Shown here piece by piece: positions 1 to 8,699 of a stretch of 64,000 bases of DNA. Location of the stretch: the NCBI RefSeq assembly GCF_005233515.1, contig NZ_QFZZ01000002.1:434001-498000 (forward strand). Direction: 5' to 3'. The notes under the pieces were generated by a model, which made no database searches, had not been told where the DNA came from, and was given only the letters and a program-made list of their open reading frames with translations. The stretch comes from Pseudomonas sp. CFBP13508. GTDB lineage: Bacteria > Pseudomonadota > Gammaproteobacteria > Pseudomonadales > Pseudomonadaceae. The stretch's first letter is position 1, and each line of letters starts with the position of its first letter. Both the position numbers and the translations under genes were made by a program.

Positions 1-693
1 TTCCGGCTGACGGTCGGCACGCAGGTCCTCGTCGCGGAAGCACTTGGCAATCTGGTAGTAACGGTCGAAGCCGGCCACCATCAGCAGTTGCTTGAACAGC
101 TGCGGTGATTGCGGCAGGGCGAAGAACGAACCGGCGTGGGTACGACTCGGCACCAGATAGTCACGCGCGCCTTCCGGGGTGGCCCGGGTCAGGATCGGCG
201 TTTCGACGTCAAGGAAGCCATTTTCGTCGAGGAAGCGACGGATGCTGGTGGTCATGCGCGAACGCAGACGCAGCTTCTCGGCCATTTCCGGACGACGCAG
301 GTCGAGGAAGCGATAGCGCAGGCGGGTTTCTTCGCCGACGTCGGAGAACTCGTTGAGCGGGAACGGCGGGGTTTCCGACTCGTTCAGCACTTCCAGTTCG
401 TAACCGAGCACTTCGATCATGCCCGAAGCCATGTTGGCGTTGGTCGCACCGGCCGGACGCAGACGTACCTTGCCGGTGATCTTCACGACGTATTCGCTGC
501 GCACGCGATCGGCGGCGGCGAAGCTCTCGGCGCGATCCGGGTCGAACACCACCTGGGCCAGACCATCACGATCACGGATATCGAGGAAAATCACCCCGCC
601 GTGGTCGCGGCGACGGTGCACCCATCCGCAAAGGGTAATTTCCTGGCCTTCCAGGCTTTCGTTCAGTTGGCCGCAATAGTGGCTGCGCATCAT
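1..693 (-). CDS. aspS: Aspartyl-tRNA synthetase, N-terminal part (cut by window edge)
   Basis: Class II aminoacyl-tRNA synthetase that charges tRNA with aspartate in the cytoplasm. The visible 231 residues begin [13 protein letters not shown] and hold the N-terminal OB-fold anticodon-binding domain ([20 protein letters not shown]) followed by the start of the catalytic domain. The motif 2 region ([17 protein letters not shown]) sits at the very edge. Two adjacent ATG codons lie at 693 and 690; the upstream one is used here. The gene continues beyond position 1, so the rest of the catalytic core is not visible. It lies downstream of the FmdB zinc-ribbon gene on the same strand, an order also known from P. 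aeruginosa. Confidence 0.97.
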   Translation of the reverse strand, partial: MMRSHYCGQLNESLEGQEITLCGWVHRRRDHGGVIFLDIRDRDGLAQVVFDPDRAESFAAADRVRSEYVVKITGKVRLRPAGATNANMASGMIEVLGYELEVLNESETPPFPLNEFSDVGEETRLRYRFLDLRRPEMAEKLRLRSRMTTSIRRFLDENGFLDVETPILTRATPEGARDYLVPSRTHAGSFFALPQSPQLFKQLLMVAGFDRYYQIAKCFRDEDLRADRQPE

Positions 694-791
694 GGTGTGG
701 TTCGCTTCTCGTAATTCGAAATTCGGTGGAGTAACCGTCGCCTTCAAGCAAGGCGGCAACTCACGCGTGTCGTTCGTTCAGGGTTGGTACC

Positions 792-1013
792 CTAGTCAGC
801 TTTGTCGCCACCGGCCAGATTCTTCTTGGCTCCGGTCTTGAAATCGGTCTCGTACCAACCGTTGCCGCTGAGGCGAAAACCCGGCATGGACAGCTGCTTC
901 TTCAGTTCGGGCGCCTGGCAGGCAGGGCAGTCGACCAACGGTGCGTCGCTGATCTTCTGAATGGCTTCCAACTGATGACCACAGGAAGCACATTGGTAAT
1001 CGTACATTGGCAT
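792..1013 (-). CDS. FmdB-family zinc-ribbon protein
   Basis: A 73-residue protein starting MPMYDYQCASCGHQLE, with two CxxC knuckles (CASC at about 8-11 and CPAC at about 29-32) that form the zinc ribbon of the FmdB/CxxC_CxxC_SSSS family. The C-terminal tail is polar and low-complexity. Molecular function is unproven; family members are called putative regulatory proteins. It lies 98 bp upstream of aspS on the same strand and is probably co-transcribed with it. A good -10 hexamer lies about 60 bp upstream. I see nothing unusual in length or composition. Confidence 0.9.
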   Translation of the reverse strand: MPMYDYQCASCGHQLEAIQKISDAPLVDCPACQAPELKKQLSMPGFRLSGNGWYETDFKTGAKKNLAGGDKAD

Positions 1014-1072
1014 GGGGGTGTCTCGGCGATCAGATTGCTGCCGCGCGCAGGGCTTTGCGGCGAAAGCGCGGG

Positions 1073-1078
1073 ATTATA
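1073..1078 (-). promoter_or_regulatory. Candidate -10 element of fmdB-aspS
   Basis: Read on the minus strand this is a perfect TATAAT followed by a GC-rich CCCGCGC, about 60 bp before the fmdB start. No convincing -35 lies 17 bp upstream, because that stretch is occupied by a hairpin (1090-1122). Inference from sequence alone. Confidence 0.35.
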
Positions 1079-1089
1079 TCGATTAAATG

Positions 1090-1122
1090 CGGGCTGTGCA
1101 GCCGTAACACTGCACAGCCCGC
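1090..1122 (-). terminator. Hairpin downstream of the RHH gene, possible terminator
   Basis: A 12-bp inverted repeat (GCGGGCTGTGCA / TGCACAGCCCGC) with a 10-nt loop lies just after the ribbon-helix-helix gene. It is followed on the minus strand by only a short T-rich stretch (ATTTAAT). It could end that transcript before the fmdB promoter, but the U-tract is weak. Confidence 0.4.
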
Positions 1123-1143
1123 AACCTCGTTGCAACCGCCGTT

Positions 1144-1482
1144 TCAGCGCGAAACGGTGGGTGCGAGGTCTTTGATCCCGTTCATGACGCAAACCACCCG
1201 CACCAACGCACTGAAATTCTTCACCCCGCCGTGACGCAGATGCACCTCGCGGTCGACATGGGATAACAGTGTGCTGATCGAACAGTGGTTATCCTCGGCC
1301 ATGCCGCCGAGGATATTCCAGTAGACCTGCTCCAGGCGCAGACAGGTCGCAAATCCGTTGAGGCGAATCGATCGCGACAACGGCCGGATCAGATTCATGT
1401 CGAACTCGCTGACAAACGGGTCGACTTTTATTACGTGCCGCGAAGCCGACATCCTGTCGCTTCGCCTGTCTTCTTCTACCAT
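1144..1482 (-). CDS. Ribbon-helix-helix (RHH_4) domain protein
   Basis: A 112-residue protein beginning MVEEDRRSDRMSASRH. The start at 1482 is preferred over the upstream one at 1542 because AAAGGAG sits 10 nt before it. The core RSIRLNGFATCLRLEQVYWNIL is the ribbon-helix-helix pattern of the RHH_4 family: a beta strand that reads the DNA groove, then two helices. The rest (SISTLLSHVDREVHLRHGGVKNFSALVRVVC) matches the dimerising second helix region. Such proteins are probable DNA-binding regulators, but no target can be named from sequence. It stands alone between fmdB and the Dps-like gene. Confidence 0.8.
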   Translation of the reverse strand: MVEEDRRSDRMSASRHVIKVDPFVSEFDMNLIRPLSRSIRLNGFATCLRLEQVYWNILGGMAEDNHCSISTLLSHVDREVHLRHGGVKNFSALVRVVCVMNGIKDLAPTVSR

Positions 1483-1664
1483 AGCGTTGACACTCCTTTG
1501 CCATGACTGCTGATTTATAAGGCAACATCCTTGCGCCTTCATAAAAACCCAGTGACAAAGTCAGCGCCATACGATTTGTTGACCAGCCTCGTAGGATAAG
1601 CCAACGCCAACGGTAAGAGTCTGGACAGCACGCGGACGACCTCAAGCCGTCCGCAGCGGCCGGA

Positions 1665-2135
1665 TCATTCCTCGAGCAGCGCGCGCAGCATCCACGCGGT
1701 TTTTTCATGCACCTGCATACGCTGGGTCAGCAGATCGGCGGTCGGCTCGTCGCTGACCTTGTCCAGCAACGGGAAGATGCCGCGGGCGGTCCGGGTCACT
1801 GCCTCCTGGCCTTCGACCAATTGCTTGATCATGTCTTCGGCGCTCGGCACACCGACTTCTTCCTTGATAGAAGAAAGACGCGCGTAGGTCGCGTAGGCCC
1901 CCGGTGCCGGGAAGCCCAGCGCACGAATCCGCTCGGCGATCGAATCGACGGCCAGCGCCAGCTCGTTGTATTGCTCTTCGAACATCAGGTGCAGCGTGCG
2001 GAACATCGGGCCGGTGACGTTCCAGTGAAAGTTATGGGTTTTCAGATACAGCACATAGGTGTCGGACAGCAGTCGCGACAACCCTTCGACGATGGATTTG
2101 CGGTCTTCTTCGCTGATACCGATATCAATTGCCAT
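1665..2135 (-). CDS. Dps-like ferritin (starvation DNA-binding / mini-ferritin)
   Basis: A 156-residue four-helix-bundle ferritin-like protein. The stretch [16 protein letters not shown] followed by [22 protein letters not shown] carries the His, Asp and Glu ligands of the inter-subunit ferroxidase site typical of Dps. Dps dodecamers store iron oxidatively and shield DNA during stress. The N-terminus is short, so a long lysine-rich DNA-binding tail is absent and non-specific DNA binding may be weak. Single gene; the 311 bp upstream carry no other gene on this strand. The P. aeruginosa neighbourhood that I recall has the same dps-like/cold-shock/slyX order. Confidence 0.9.
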   Translation of the reverse strand: MAIDIGISEEDRKSIVEGLSRLLSDTYVLYLKTHNFHWNVTGPMFRTLHLMFEEQYNELALAVDSIAERIRALGFPAPGAYATYARLSSIKEEVGVPSAEDMIKQLVEGQEAVTRTARGIFPLLDKVSDEPTADLLTQRMQVHEKTAWMLRALLEE

Positions 2136-2446
2136 GCTTACCCCCTAACAGTGATTGGATTCATCCAGCAGGTTCAGCCCCACTTTAGCAAGGCAAGCGC
2201 CAGCTCGCAGCTATCAATCCGTGATCAGGCTGCGACAAATCGACCGTTTCTCTGCCGCTGGCCGGGCTGATTTGAGTAGCCGCAGGCTTTGCTGTTAAAT
2301 AGGCAGTGTGTCGCCATGCCCCATTTTCCGGGGGTGTTGCGCATAGGCTGATCCGTGTACGTGTCCACCGCCTCTTATTTCGTCCTGAAGCGAACCGTGC
2401 GCCTTCAGCTCTTCCTTGTGAGCCGTCATAACGTGAGCCAATCAAA
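2136..2446. other. Intergenic region between divergent dps-like and cold-shock genes
   Basis: 311 bp without a supportable gene. It must hold the promoters of both divergent genes. The last 100 bp before the cold-shock gene look like a long 5' leader, as is common for cold-shock mRNAs, but I could not assign a structure or a convincing promoter. Confidence 0.4.
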
Positions 2447-3049
2447 ATGTTGAAAATCGTCCACCTGCTAATGGGCGCAGCAGCCTTGCTGCTGTCGTTC
2501 ATACCCAGCCTGAAAGCCGAAGCCGTTCCTTATCTGCAACAACCCGATGCACTTTACCTGGCCTTTTTCGGCCTGCTGAACCTGGTCATCGCTCCAGTGA
2601 TCCCCTACTGGAACAAAGGCCCGCGCCAGCATCTGCAAAATCTGGTCAGCGCCCTGCTCGTGCTGACTGTCGTCCTGCAAACCTTGACCCTGATCGCGCC
2701 GATGCCGGTCATCGCTGGCCAGCCGGCGGTGTTGTTCAGCCTGGTGATCGCCCTGGTTGCCGTGGTGCTGCACCTGGCCGTCAGCTTCTACAAATCGTCA
2801 CCAGCCGCTGCGCCAACCAGCTATGACATGAGCAATCGCGATACCGGCACCGTGAAGTGGTTCAACACTTCCAAGGGTTTCGGCTTTATCTCCCGGGACT
2901 CCGGTGATGATATTTTCGTGCACTTTCGCGCCATTCGTGGCGAAGGCCACCGTGTTCTGGTCGAAGGCCAGCGCGTCGAGTTCTCGGTGATGAACCGCGA
3001 CAAAGGCCTGCAAGCCGAGGACGTGATCGCCGCTCTGCCGCGTCGCTGA
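2447..3049 (+). CDS. Membrane protein with C-terminal cold-shock domain
   Basis: A 200-residue fusion. Residues about 1-120 hold three to four hydrophobic segments (near 5-22, 37-52, 66-85 and 94-114). Residues about 130-198 are a cold-shock domain with both RNA-binding motifs intact: [13 protein letters not shown] (RNP1) and DIFVHFRAI (RNP2). The domain would face the cytoplasm and bind single-stranded RNA or DNA at the membrane. This architecture is known in Pseudomonas, but its function is not established. Start ATG at 2447, at the end of a long leader. A strong bidirectional terminator follows the stop codon, so it is monocistronic. Confidence 0.85.
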   Translation: MLKIVHLLMGAAALLLSFIPSLKAEAVPYLQQPDALYLAFFGLLNLVIAPVIPYWNKGPRQHLQNLVSALLVLTVVLQTLTLIAPMPVIAGQPAVLFSLVIALVAVVLHLAVSFYKSSPAAAPTSYDMSNRDTGTVKWFNTSKGFGFISRDSGDDIFVHFRAIRGEGHRVLVEGQRVEFSVMNRDKGLQAEDVIAALPRR

Positions 3050-3056
3050 TCCAAAG

Positions 3057-3097
3057 CAAAAAAACCGCGAACAGCCTGGCTGTCCGCGGTTTTTTTA
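3057..3097. terminator. Bidirectional terminator between cold-shock gene and slyX
   Basis: GC-rich stem ACCGCGAACAG / CTGTCCGCGGT with one mismatch, flanked by seven A on the left and seven T on the right. It can end the cold-shock transcript and, on the other strand, the HIT-slyX transcript that stops at 3113. Confidence 0.85.
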
Positions 3098-3112
3098 TGC
3101 CTGGCGAATGGT

Positions 3113-3319
3113 TCAATAATGCGGTGGCGGCGCGTCTTCTTCAAAGGCACCGAACTGCCCGACCATTTCTTCGTGACGCTTGATCAGCGCCTCCATCTGC
3201 AATTGCAGGCGCTCGATGACTCTCTGCTGGGCCACCAGCACATCGTTCAATGCCTGAATAGTGTCATCCTGAAAGGCCAGACGGCTTTCCAGATCGGTTA
3301 CGCGCTCTTCAAGGCTCAT
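3113..3319 (-). CDS. slyX: SlyX family protein
   Basis: A 68-residue, almost entirely coiled-coil protein starting [21 protein letters not shown] and ending in the proline-rich tail APPPHY, diagnostic of SlyX. Heptad leucines and valines run through residues 5-50. SlyX is conserved in proteobacteria, but its biochemical role is unknown. The start codon lies three bases after the stop of the HIT gene, so the two are translated from one mRNA. No signal peptide or membrane segment. Confidence 0.93.
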   Translation of the reverse strand: MSLEERVTDLESRLAFQDDTIQALNDVLVAQQRVIERLQLQMEALIKRHEEMVGQFGAFEEDAPPPHY

Positions 3320-3322
3320 GAC

Positions 3323-3748
3323 TCAGCCCTCCACAAAGGTGAATTCTTCGGTCAGCACCAGACGCAAGCGCTCGCGAATGGCTGCTACCTGTTCCGCGCT
3401 GTACGGCCTAGCCGGATGCTTGCCCCAGACCGGCGCCGGCCACGCAGCATCGTCACGTTTACGTACGATCACATGCATGTGCAACTGACTGACAACGTTA
3501 CCCAGGGTTGCCACATTCAGCTTGTCGGCGTCGAAGGAATCCTTGAGCAACTCGGCCAGGGTGGTGGTTTCCCGCCAGAGCTGGTGCTGGTCGGCGACAT
3601 CCAACTGAAACAACTCGCTTATATCCTCGCGACGAGGCACCAGGATGAACCACGGGTAATTGCTGTCGTTGGACAGCAACAGCCGGCACAACGGAAAGTC
3701 GCCGATGACCAGGGTGTCCTGTTGAAGTCGTGAATCCAAAGCAAACAC
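3323..3748 (-). CDS. HIT-superfamily nucleotide hydrolase
   Basis: A 141-residue HIT-domain protein. The catalytic region reads NVVSQLHMHVIVRKRDD, i.e. the histidine-triad motif with Gln in place of the first His, a variant found in bacterial HIT proteins of this size. The N-terminal half (FPLCRLLLSNDSNYPWFILVPR) is the usual HIT strand pair. Family members hydrolyse or transfer nucleoside monophosphates; the substrate is unknown here. First gene of a two-gene operon with slyX (3-nt gap). Confidence 0.9.
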   Translation of the reverse strand: MFALDSRLQQDTLVIGDFPLCRLLLSNDSNYPWFILVPRREDISELFQLDVADQHQLWRETTTLAELLKDSFDADKLNVATLGNVVSQLHMHVIVRKRDDAAWPAPVWGKHPARPYSAEQVAAIRERLRLVLTEEFTFVEG

Positions 3749-4636
3749 TGTGAGTACTCCCGCTGATCCTATAACTCAGCTTAGCGGCCGCCCCTAGAAG
3801 CAGCGCGCCAAGCGACAGAACGGCAGCATACCTGCGAATGCAGCGGGCTTCACGCGTCCCCTCGGCGGTAATTCAGCAAGCGCGCCGACATGAGACATTT
3901 ATCTCGCCGACGCACCAATACAGCCCCGGACATGAGCCTTGACGTGAAGGGCCGCATGAAAATCCTTGATCTGTCGACCCTCGAATCGCGCGGCGCCAGA
4001 TTTACTTGCGTCCAGTGGTGATTTTTTTGCACCAAAACTGCACAACACGTCTACGCTCACTGGGTCGGGCATCCGCCAAATACTCACTGCGGGGTGAACC
4101 GGTAACGTTTTTGGTTGTCTTGCGCACCTTTGGTGCGTTGCAACACCATTGGGAGAATGTCGTCAAGCCTGCAACAAAACCGGCCCGAGGCCCCGTTTTC
4201 ACAAGGTTTTCACATATGCGGGCGCATTGCAGAAAAATAACCGCAGCGATTTTGCGGTTTGTGCACGCTTGTTGCATTCGTAACGTTATGGACTATAAGC
4301 GCACCACGGGAAGTGGTCGCCTGAAGCCAATAAAAACAGTGGCAGGGTTGCCCGATGGAGATTCAAGTGTTTTGCCAGGGACTCTTTTTTAGCGATGCAA
4401 AAAGGCCCGGAAACAGCGATAAAGTTGTCAGTCCGGCTGCATCGGTACTGTGAATTTGCGACATCCAGCGCTCCTTTTGCGACAACGCCGTAAAGAAGCT
4501 GAAAGGTTGGTTTCGCAAGTATCGCCAACATTGTCGGCGTGATATAAGTTTGCGCCGACACAAAAAGAAAGAGCCGCCCAGATAATAAAACAGGTGGGAC
4601 GGCAGTACTCTTCTAAAACCAAAGGAGCAAATCACG
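3749..4636. other. Long intergenic region upstream of oprD
   Basis: 888 bp without a recognised gene; the right half is visibly richer in A/T than its surroundings. A plausible sigma-70 promoter reads TTGCAT (4272-4277), a 16-bp spacer and TATAAG (4294-4299), which would give oprD a leader of over 300 nt. A 43-codon open frame (3890-4021, starting MRHLSRRRTNTAPDM) is present but has no ribosome-binding site and no known relative. The region probably holds oprD regulatory sites that I cannot name. Confidence 0.45.
4272..4299 (+). promoter_or_regulatory. Candidate sigma-70 promoter for oprD
   Basis: TTGCAT, 16-bp spacer, TATAAG. It is followed after a few bases by a small hairpin (ACCAC/GTGGT). 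It would start a leader of about 330 nt before the oprD ATG. Sequence inference only. Confidence 0.35.
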
Positions 4637-6001
4637 ATGCGCGTGATGAAGTGGAGCATGATCGCACTGGCAGTTGCTGCAGCAGCCAGTACTCAAATGG
4701 CTACGGCCGCCCCGTTTGTAAGTGACCAGGCTGAAGCCAAAGGTTTCGTTGAAGACGCCAAGCTCGACCTGCTGGTACGTAACTATTACTTCAACCGCGA
4801 CAACAAGAACCGTAATGCTGACGTAAAAGACTGGACTCAAGGTCTGCTGGGCAACTTCAGCTCTGGCTACACCCAAGGTACTGTTGGTGTCGGTATCGAT
4901 GCATTCGGTTATCTGGCCATCAAACTTGACGGCGGTGACGGTACCTCCGGTTCGGGCAACATGAGCCGTAGCGACACCGTTGACCCGCTCAACGGCTCCC
5001 GTGACGTCAATGACAGCCAGGGCAAAGCCGGTGCAGCGGTCAAATTCCGCGTTTCCAAAACCGAGCTGAAATTCGGCGACATGCAGCCTAGCACCGCACC
5101 AGTGTTCGCTGTGGGCGGCTCGCGCATCATTCCTCAGTCTGCCAGCGGTTTCCAGCTGCAGAGCAGCGAAATCCAGAACCTTGACCTCGAAGCCGGCCAC
5201 TTCTACTCGTCGACCAGCCAGGACAAGAACTCCCGTGATGGCGAGCTGTACTCCAACTACTCAGGCATCGATTCCGACTCCATCGACTATTTCGGCGGCA
5301 AGTACGGCATCACCGACAACCTGAGCGCATCGCTGTACGGTGCCAAGCTGGAAGACATCTGGAACCAGTACTACGCGAACGTGAACCTCACCACACCATT
5401 CGGTGGTGACACGTCGTTGAACACTGACTTCAACATCTACCGCACCACCGATACCGGTGACAAGAAGGTAGGCGACATCAGTAACACCACATTCTCCCTG
5501 GCAACTGCGCTCTCGTTCCTGAAGGCACACACCATCACTATTGCCTTCCAGAAGGTCAACGGCGACACACCATTCGACTACATCGGTGTGGGCAAGAACA
5601 ACCGTGGTGGCGATTCGATTTTCCTTGCCAACTCGATTCAGTACTCTGACTTCAACGGTCCAAACGAGAAATCCGCGCAGATTCGTTATGACCTGAAGAT
5701 GGCTGAATATGGCGTTCCGGGTCTGAGCTTCATGACTCGCTACGTTAAAGGCTGGGACATTGACGGCTCTGGCTTGGCAGCTAACAGTCAATACCGCGAC
5801 AGCCTAGGAAATCCGCTCTACGGTGATGATGGCAAGCACCACGAGACTAACCTGGAAGTCAAATACGTAGTTCAGAATGGTCCGGCCAAGGATCTTTCGT
5901 TCCGTGTTCGTCAGGCTTGGCATACTGCCAACGCAGACCAGAGTGAAGGCGATGTCAAAGAGTTCCGCCTGATCGTCGACTACCCACTGTCGATCTTGTA
6001 A
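4637..6001 (+). CDS. oprD: OprD outer-membrane porin (basic amino acids / carbapenems)
   Basis: A 454-residue 18-strand outer-membrane channel. The N-terminus MRVMKWSMIALAVAAAAS is a signal peptide, probably cleaved near ATAA-PFVSD. The mature start AFVSDQAEAKGF-type segment, GGSRIIPQSASGFQLQSSE, GKHHETNLEVKYVVQ and the last strand EFRLIVDYPLSIL match OprD itself better than OprE or OprQ as I remember those sequences. In P. aeruginosa OprD takes up arginine, lysine and small peptides and admits carbapenems. AAAGGAG lies 10 nt before the ATG. Neighbours HIT, slyX, cold-shock and dps agree with the PAO1 oprD locus. A perfect terminator follows. Confidence 0.9.
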   Translation: MRVMKWSMIALAVAAAASTQMATAAPFVSDQAEAKGFVEDAKLDLLVRNYYFNRDNKNRNADVKDWTQGLLGNFSSGYTQGTVGVGIDAFGYLAIKLDGGDGTSGSGNMSRSDTVDPLNGSRDVNDSQGKAGAAVKFRVSKTELKFGDMQPSTAPVFAVGGSRIIPQSASGFQLQSSEIQNLDLEAGHFYSSTSQDKNSRDGELYSNYSGIDSDSIDYFGGKYGITDNLSASLYGAKLEDIWNQYYANVNLTTPFGGDTSLNTDFNIYRTTDTGDKKVGDISNTTFSLATALSFLKAHTITIAFQKVNGDTPFDYIGVGKNNRGGDSIFLANSIQYSDFNGPNEKSAQIRYDLKMAEYGVPGLSFMTRYVKGWDIDGSGLAANSQYRDSLGNPLYGDDGKHHETNLEVKYVVQNGPAKDLSFRVRQAWHTANADQSEGDVKEFRLIVDYPLSIL

Positions 6002-6025
6002 TCGCCAACAGTTAGTTTGCGATAA

Positions 6026-6060
6026 TAAAAAAGGGCCCATCTTCGGATGGGCCCTTTTTA
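6026..6060. terminator. Terminator after oprD (bidirectional)
   Basis: Perfect stem AGGGCCCATC / GATGGGCCCT with a TTCG tetraloop, six A before and five T after. It serves oprD and probably also the converging mscS-family gene that ends at 6119. Confidence 0.92.
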
Positions 6061-6118
6061 TTGGTGCTTCATTCAACTAATGCCTTGCCAACAATTCAGG
6101 CACTTAGTTAGCAACCTA

Positions 6119-6961
6119 TCATTGCGTCGCCGATTCCTGCACTACGCGTATAACCCGCTGCGGAAATGGAATATCAATCCCGGCAGCCTTCAAACGATCC
6201 CGCGCCTGTTCATTGAACATGAACATCACATCCCAATAATCCGCAGTTTTAACCCATACGCGCAGGGAAACAGTGATCGAACTGTCGCCCAATGTCGAAA
6301 TCACTGCCTGTGGCTCCGGGTCCTGCATGACGCGGGGATCCTTGGCCAGATCCAGCAGTACCTGACGGGCCTTCTGCAGATCCGCTTCGTAATCAACGCC
6401 GACATCAAAAACGACTTTACGGGTTGGCTGACGATTGGTGTTGGTGATGATGCCGTTCGACAGGTTGCCGTTGGGCACGATGATGGTCTTGTTGTCGCCG
6501 GTACGCAGCACGGTGTGGAAAATCTGAATGCTGTCGACGGTACCCGCTACACCTTGGGCTTCGATCCAGTCACCGATGCGGAACGGGCGGAACAGCAGAA
6601 TCAGCACGCCGCCCGCGAAGTTCGCCAGGCTGCCCTGCAAGGCCAAGCCAATCGCCAGACCCGCAGCACCGATAGCCGCAACGAACGAGGTGGTTTCGAC
6701 GCCGATCATCGACGCGACGCTGACAATCAGCAGCACCTTGAGAATGATGTTGGCCAGGCTGCTGATAAAGCCTTGCAGCGCGAGGTCGGCATTGCGCAGA
6801 GCCAGCAGACCGCCGAGTTTTTGCGTGACCTTGTTGATCAGCCACCAGCCGATCGCCAGGGTAATCACTGCCAGCAGTACACGGCTGCCGTATTCCATGA
6901 TCATCGGGATCCACGCCTGGGACGCCTTGACCAGGTGGTCCACTTCAGCATTCAAATCCAT
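6119..6961 (-). CDS. mscS: Small-conductance mechanosensitive channel (MscS family)
   Basis: A 280-residue inner-membrane channel that opens on hypo-osmotic shock. There are three transmembrane helices in the first 130 residues; the pore-lining third helix is the Gly/Ala-rich AAIGAAGLAIGLALQGSLAN. It is followed by the conserved FRPFRIGDWIEAQGVAGTV entering the cytoplasmic beta domain, and VPNGNLSNGIITN. Length matches E. coli MscS (286). Single gene, separated from yajQ by a palindrome pair. P. aeruginosa has the same mscS-yajQ order (recalled). Confidence 0.93.
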   Translation of the reverse strand: MDLNAEVDHLVKASQAWIPMIMEYGSRVLLAVITLAIGWWLINKVTQKLGGLLALRNADLALQGFISSLANIILKVLLIVSVASMIGVETTSFVAAIGAAGLAIGLALQGSLANFAGGVLILLFRPFRIGDWIEAQGVAGTVDSIQIFHTVLRTGDNKTIIVPNGNLSNGIITNTNRQPTRKVVFDVGVDYEADLQKARQVLLDLAKDPRVMQDPEPQAVISTLGDSSITVSLRVWVKTADYWDVMFMFNEQARDRLKAAGIDIPFPQRVIRVVQESATQ

Positions 6962-7005
6962 GTTCTATCTCCTGATTTCCGGCTTCCCGGGGTGTACACA
7001 AAAAA

Positions 7006-7094
7006 TGTGGGAGCGAGCTTGCTCGCGAAAGCGGTTTGTCAGTCAACTCATCGCTGAATGAAACACCGCATTCGCGAGCAGGCTCGCTCCCACA
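7006..7094. repeat. Extragenic palindrome pair (REP doublet)
   Basis: Two inverted copies of TGTGGGAGCGAGC(C/T)TGCTCGCGAA, at 7006-7029 and 7071-7094, separated by about 40 bp. Each copy can itself form a hairpin (GAGCxxGCTC core). Lies between mscS and yajQ. Confidence 0.9.
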
Positions 7095-7111
7095 TAGCCT
7101 TCAGACCAAGC

Positions 7112-7597
7112 TTAGTCGCGGAAGTTGTTGAACTGCAGCGGCATGCCGAATTCCTTGGCACGCAGGGCCGCGATGGCTTCCTGCAGGTCGTCGCGTTTCT
7201 TGCCGGTGACACGCACCTGCTCGCCCTGAATGGCGGCCTGGACCTTGAGCTTGGCTTCCTTGATGTGGCCAACGATCTTCTTCGCCAGCTCTTTGTCGAT
7301 GCCTTCCTTGAGGATGGCGTCCTGCTTCATCAGTTTGCCCGAAGCGTAAGCGTCCTTGACCTCGAGGCACTGCACGTCGATCTTGCGCTTGGTCAGCGCC
7401 AGCTTGAGGATTTCGATCATCGCTTCGAGCTGGAACGCGGCTTCGGCGGTGAGGCTGACGGTCAGGTCCTTTTCCTTGAACTCAAAGCTGCCCTTGCCTT
7501 TCAGGTCATAACGACGATCGAGTTCCTTCACGGCGTTCTCGACCGCGTTGGTGAGTTCGTGTTTGTCCAGTTCGGATACCACGTCGAACGACGGCAT
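7112..7597 (-). CDS. yajQ: YajQ family nucleotide-binding protein
   Basis: A 161-residue UPF0234/YajQ protein beginning [22 protein letters not shown] and ending [13 protein letters not shown], with two tandem ferredoxin-like folds. Family members bind nucleotides and tRNA, and some (in Xanthomonas and P. aeruginosa) bind cyclic di-GMP and act as transcription co-regulators. It is soluble and cytoplasmic. Monocistronic; a hairpin with loop GATGTGCAT lies just upstream at 7615-7645 between it and the divergent panE. Confidence 0.95.
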   Translation of the reverse strand: MPSFDVVSELDKHELTNAVENAVKELDRRYDLKGKGSFEFKEKDLTVSLTAEAAFQLEAMIEILKLALTKRKIDVQCLEVKDAYASGKLMKQDAILKEGIDKELAKKIVGHIKEAKLKVQAAIQGEQVRVTGKKRDDLQEAIAALRAKEFGMPLQFNNFRD

Positions 7598-7614
7598 GTA
7601 ATCTCTCCAATAAA

Positions 7615-7645
7615 AAGGCGCGCTCGATGTGCATGGAGCGCGCTT
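7615..7645. other. Inverted repeat between yajQ and panE
   Basis: AAGGCGCGCTC / GAGCGCGCTT with a 10-nt loop in the 139-bp divergent spacer. It has no U-tract in either direction that would make it a good terminator, so its role (operator, leader structure) is open. Confidence 0.4.
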
Positions 7646-7658
7646 GGCTTGCGGTTAA

Positions 7659-8654
<996 letters not shown>

Positions 8655-8699
8655 GCAGCCGCTAGGCTGACGACTTGTTCCCCTGCTGCGATAAACCTG

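Noticed and set aside
4006..4392. 128-codon frame in the oprD upstream region
   Set aside because: No ribosome-binding site, irregular composition and no recognisable motif; more likely chance in an A/T-richer stretch.
7006..7094. CRISPR array from the repeated palindromes
   Set aside because: Only two inverted copies with one spacer per locus, no direct-repeat array and no cas genes.
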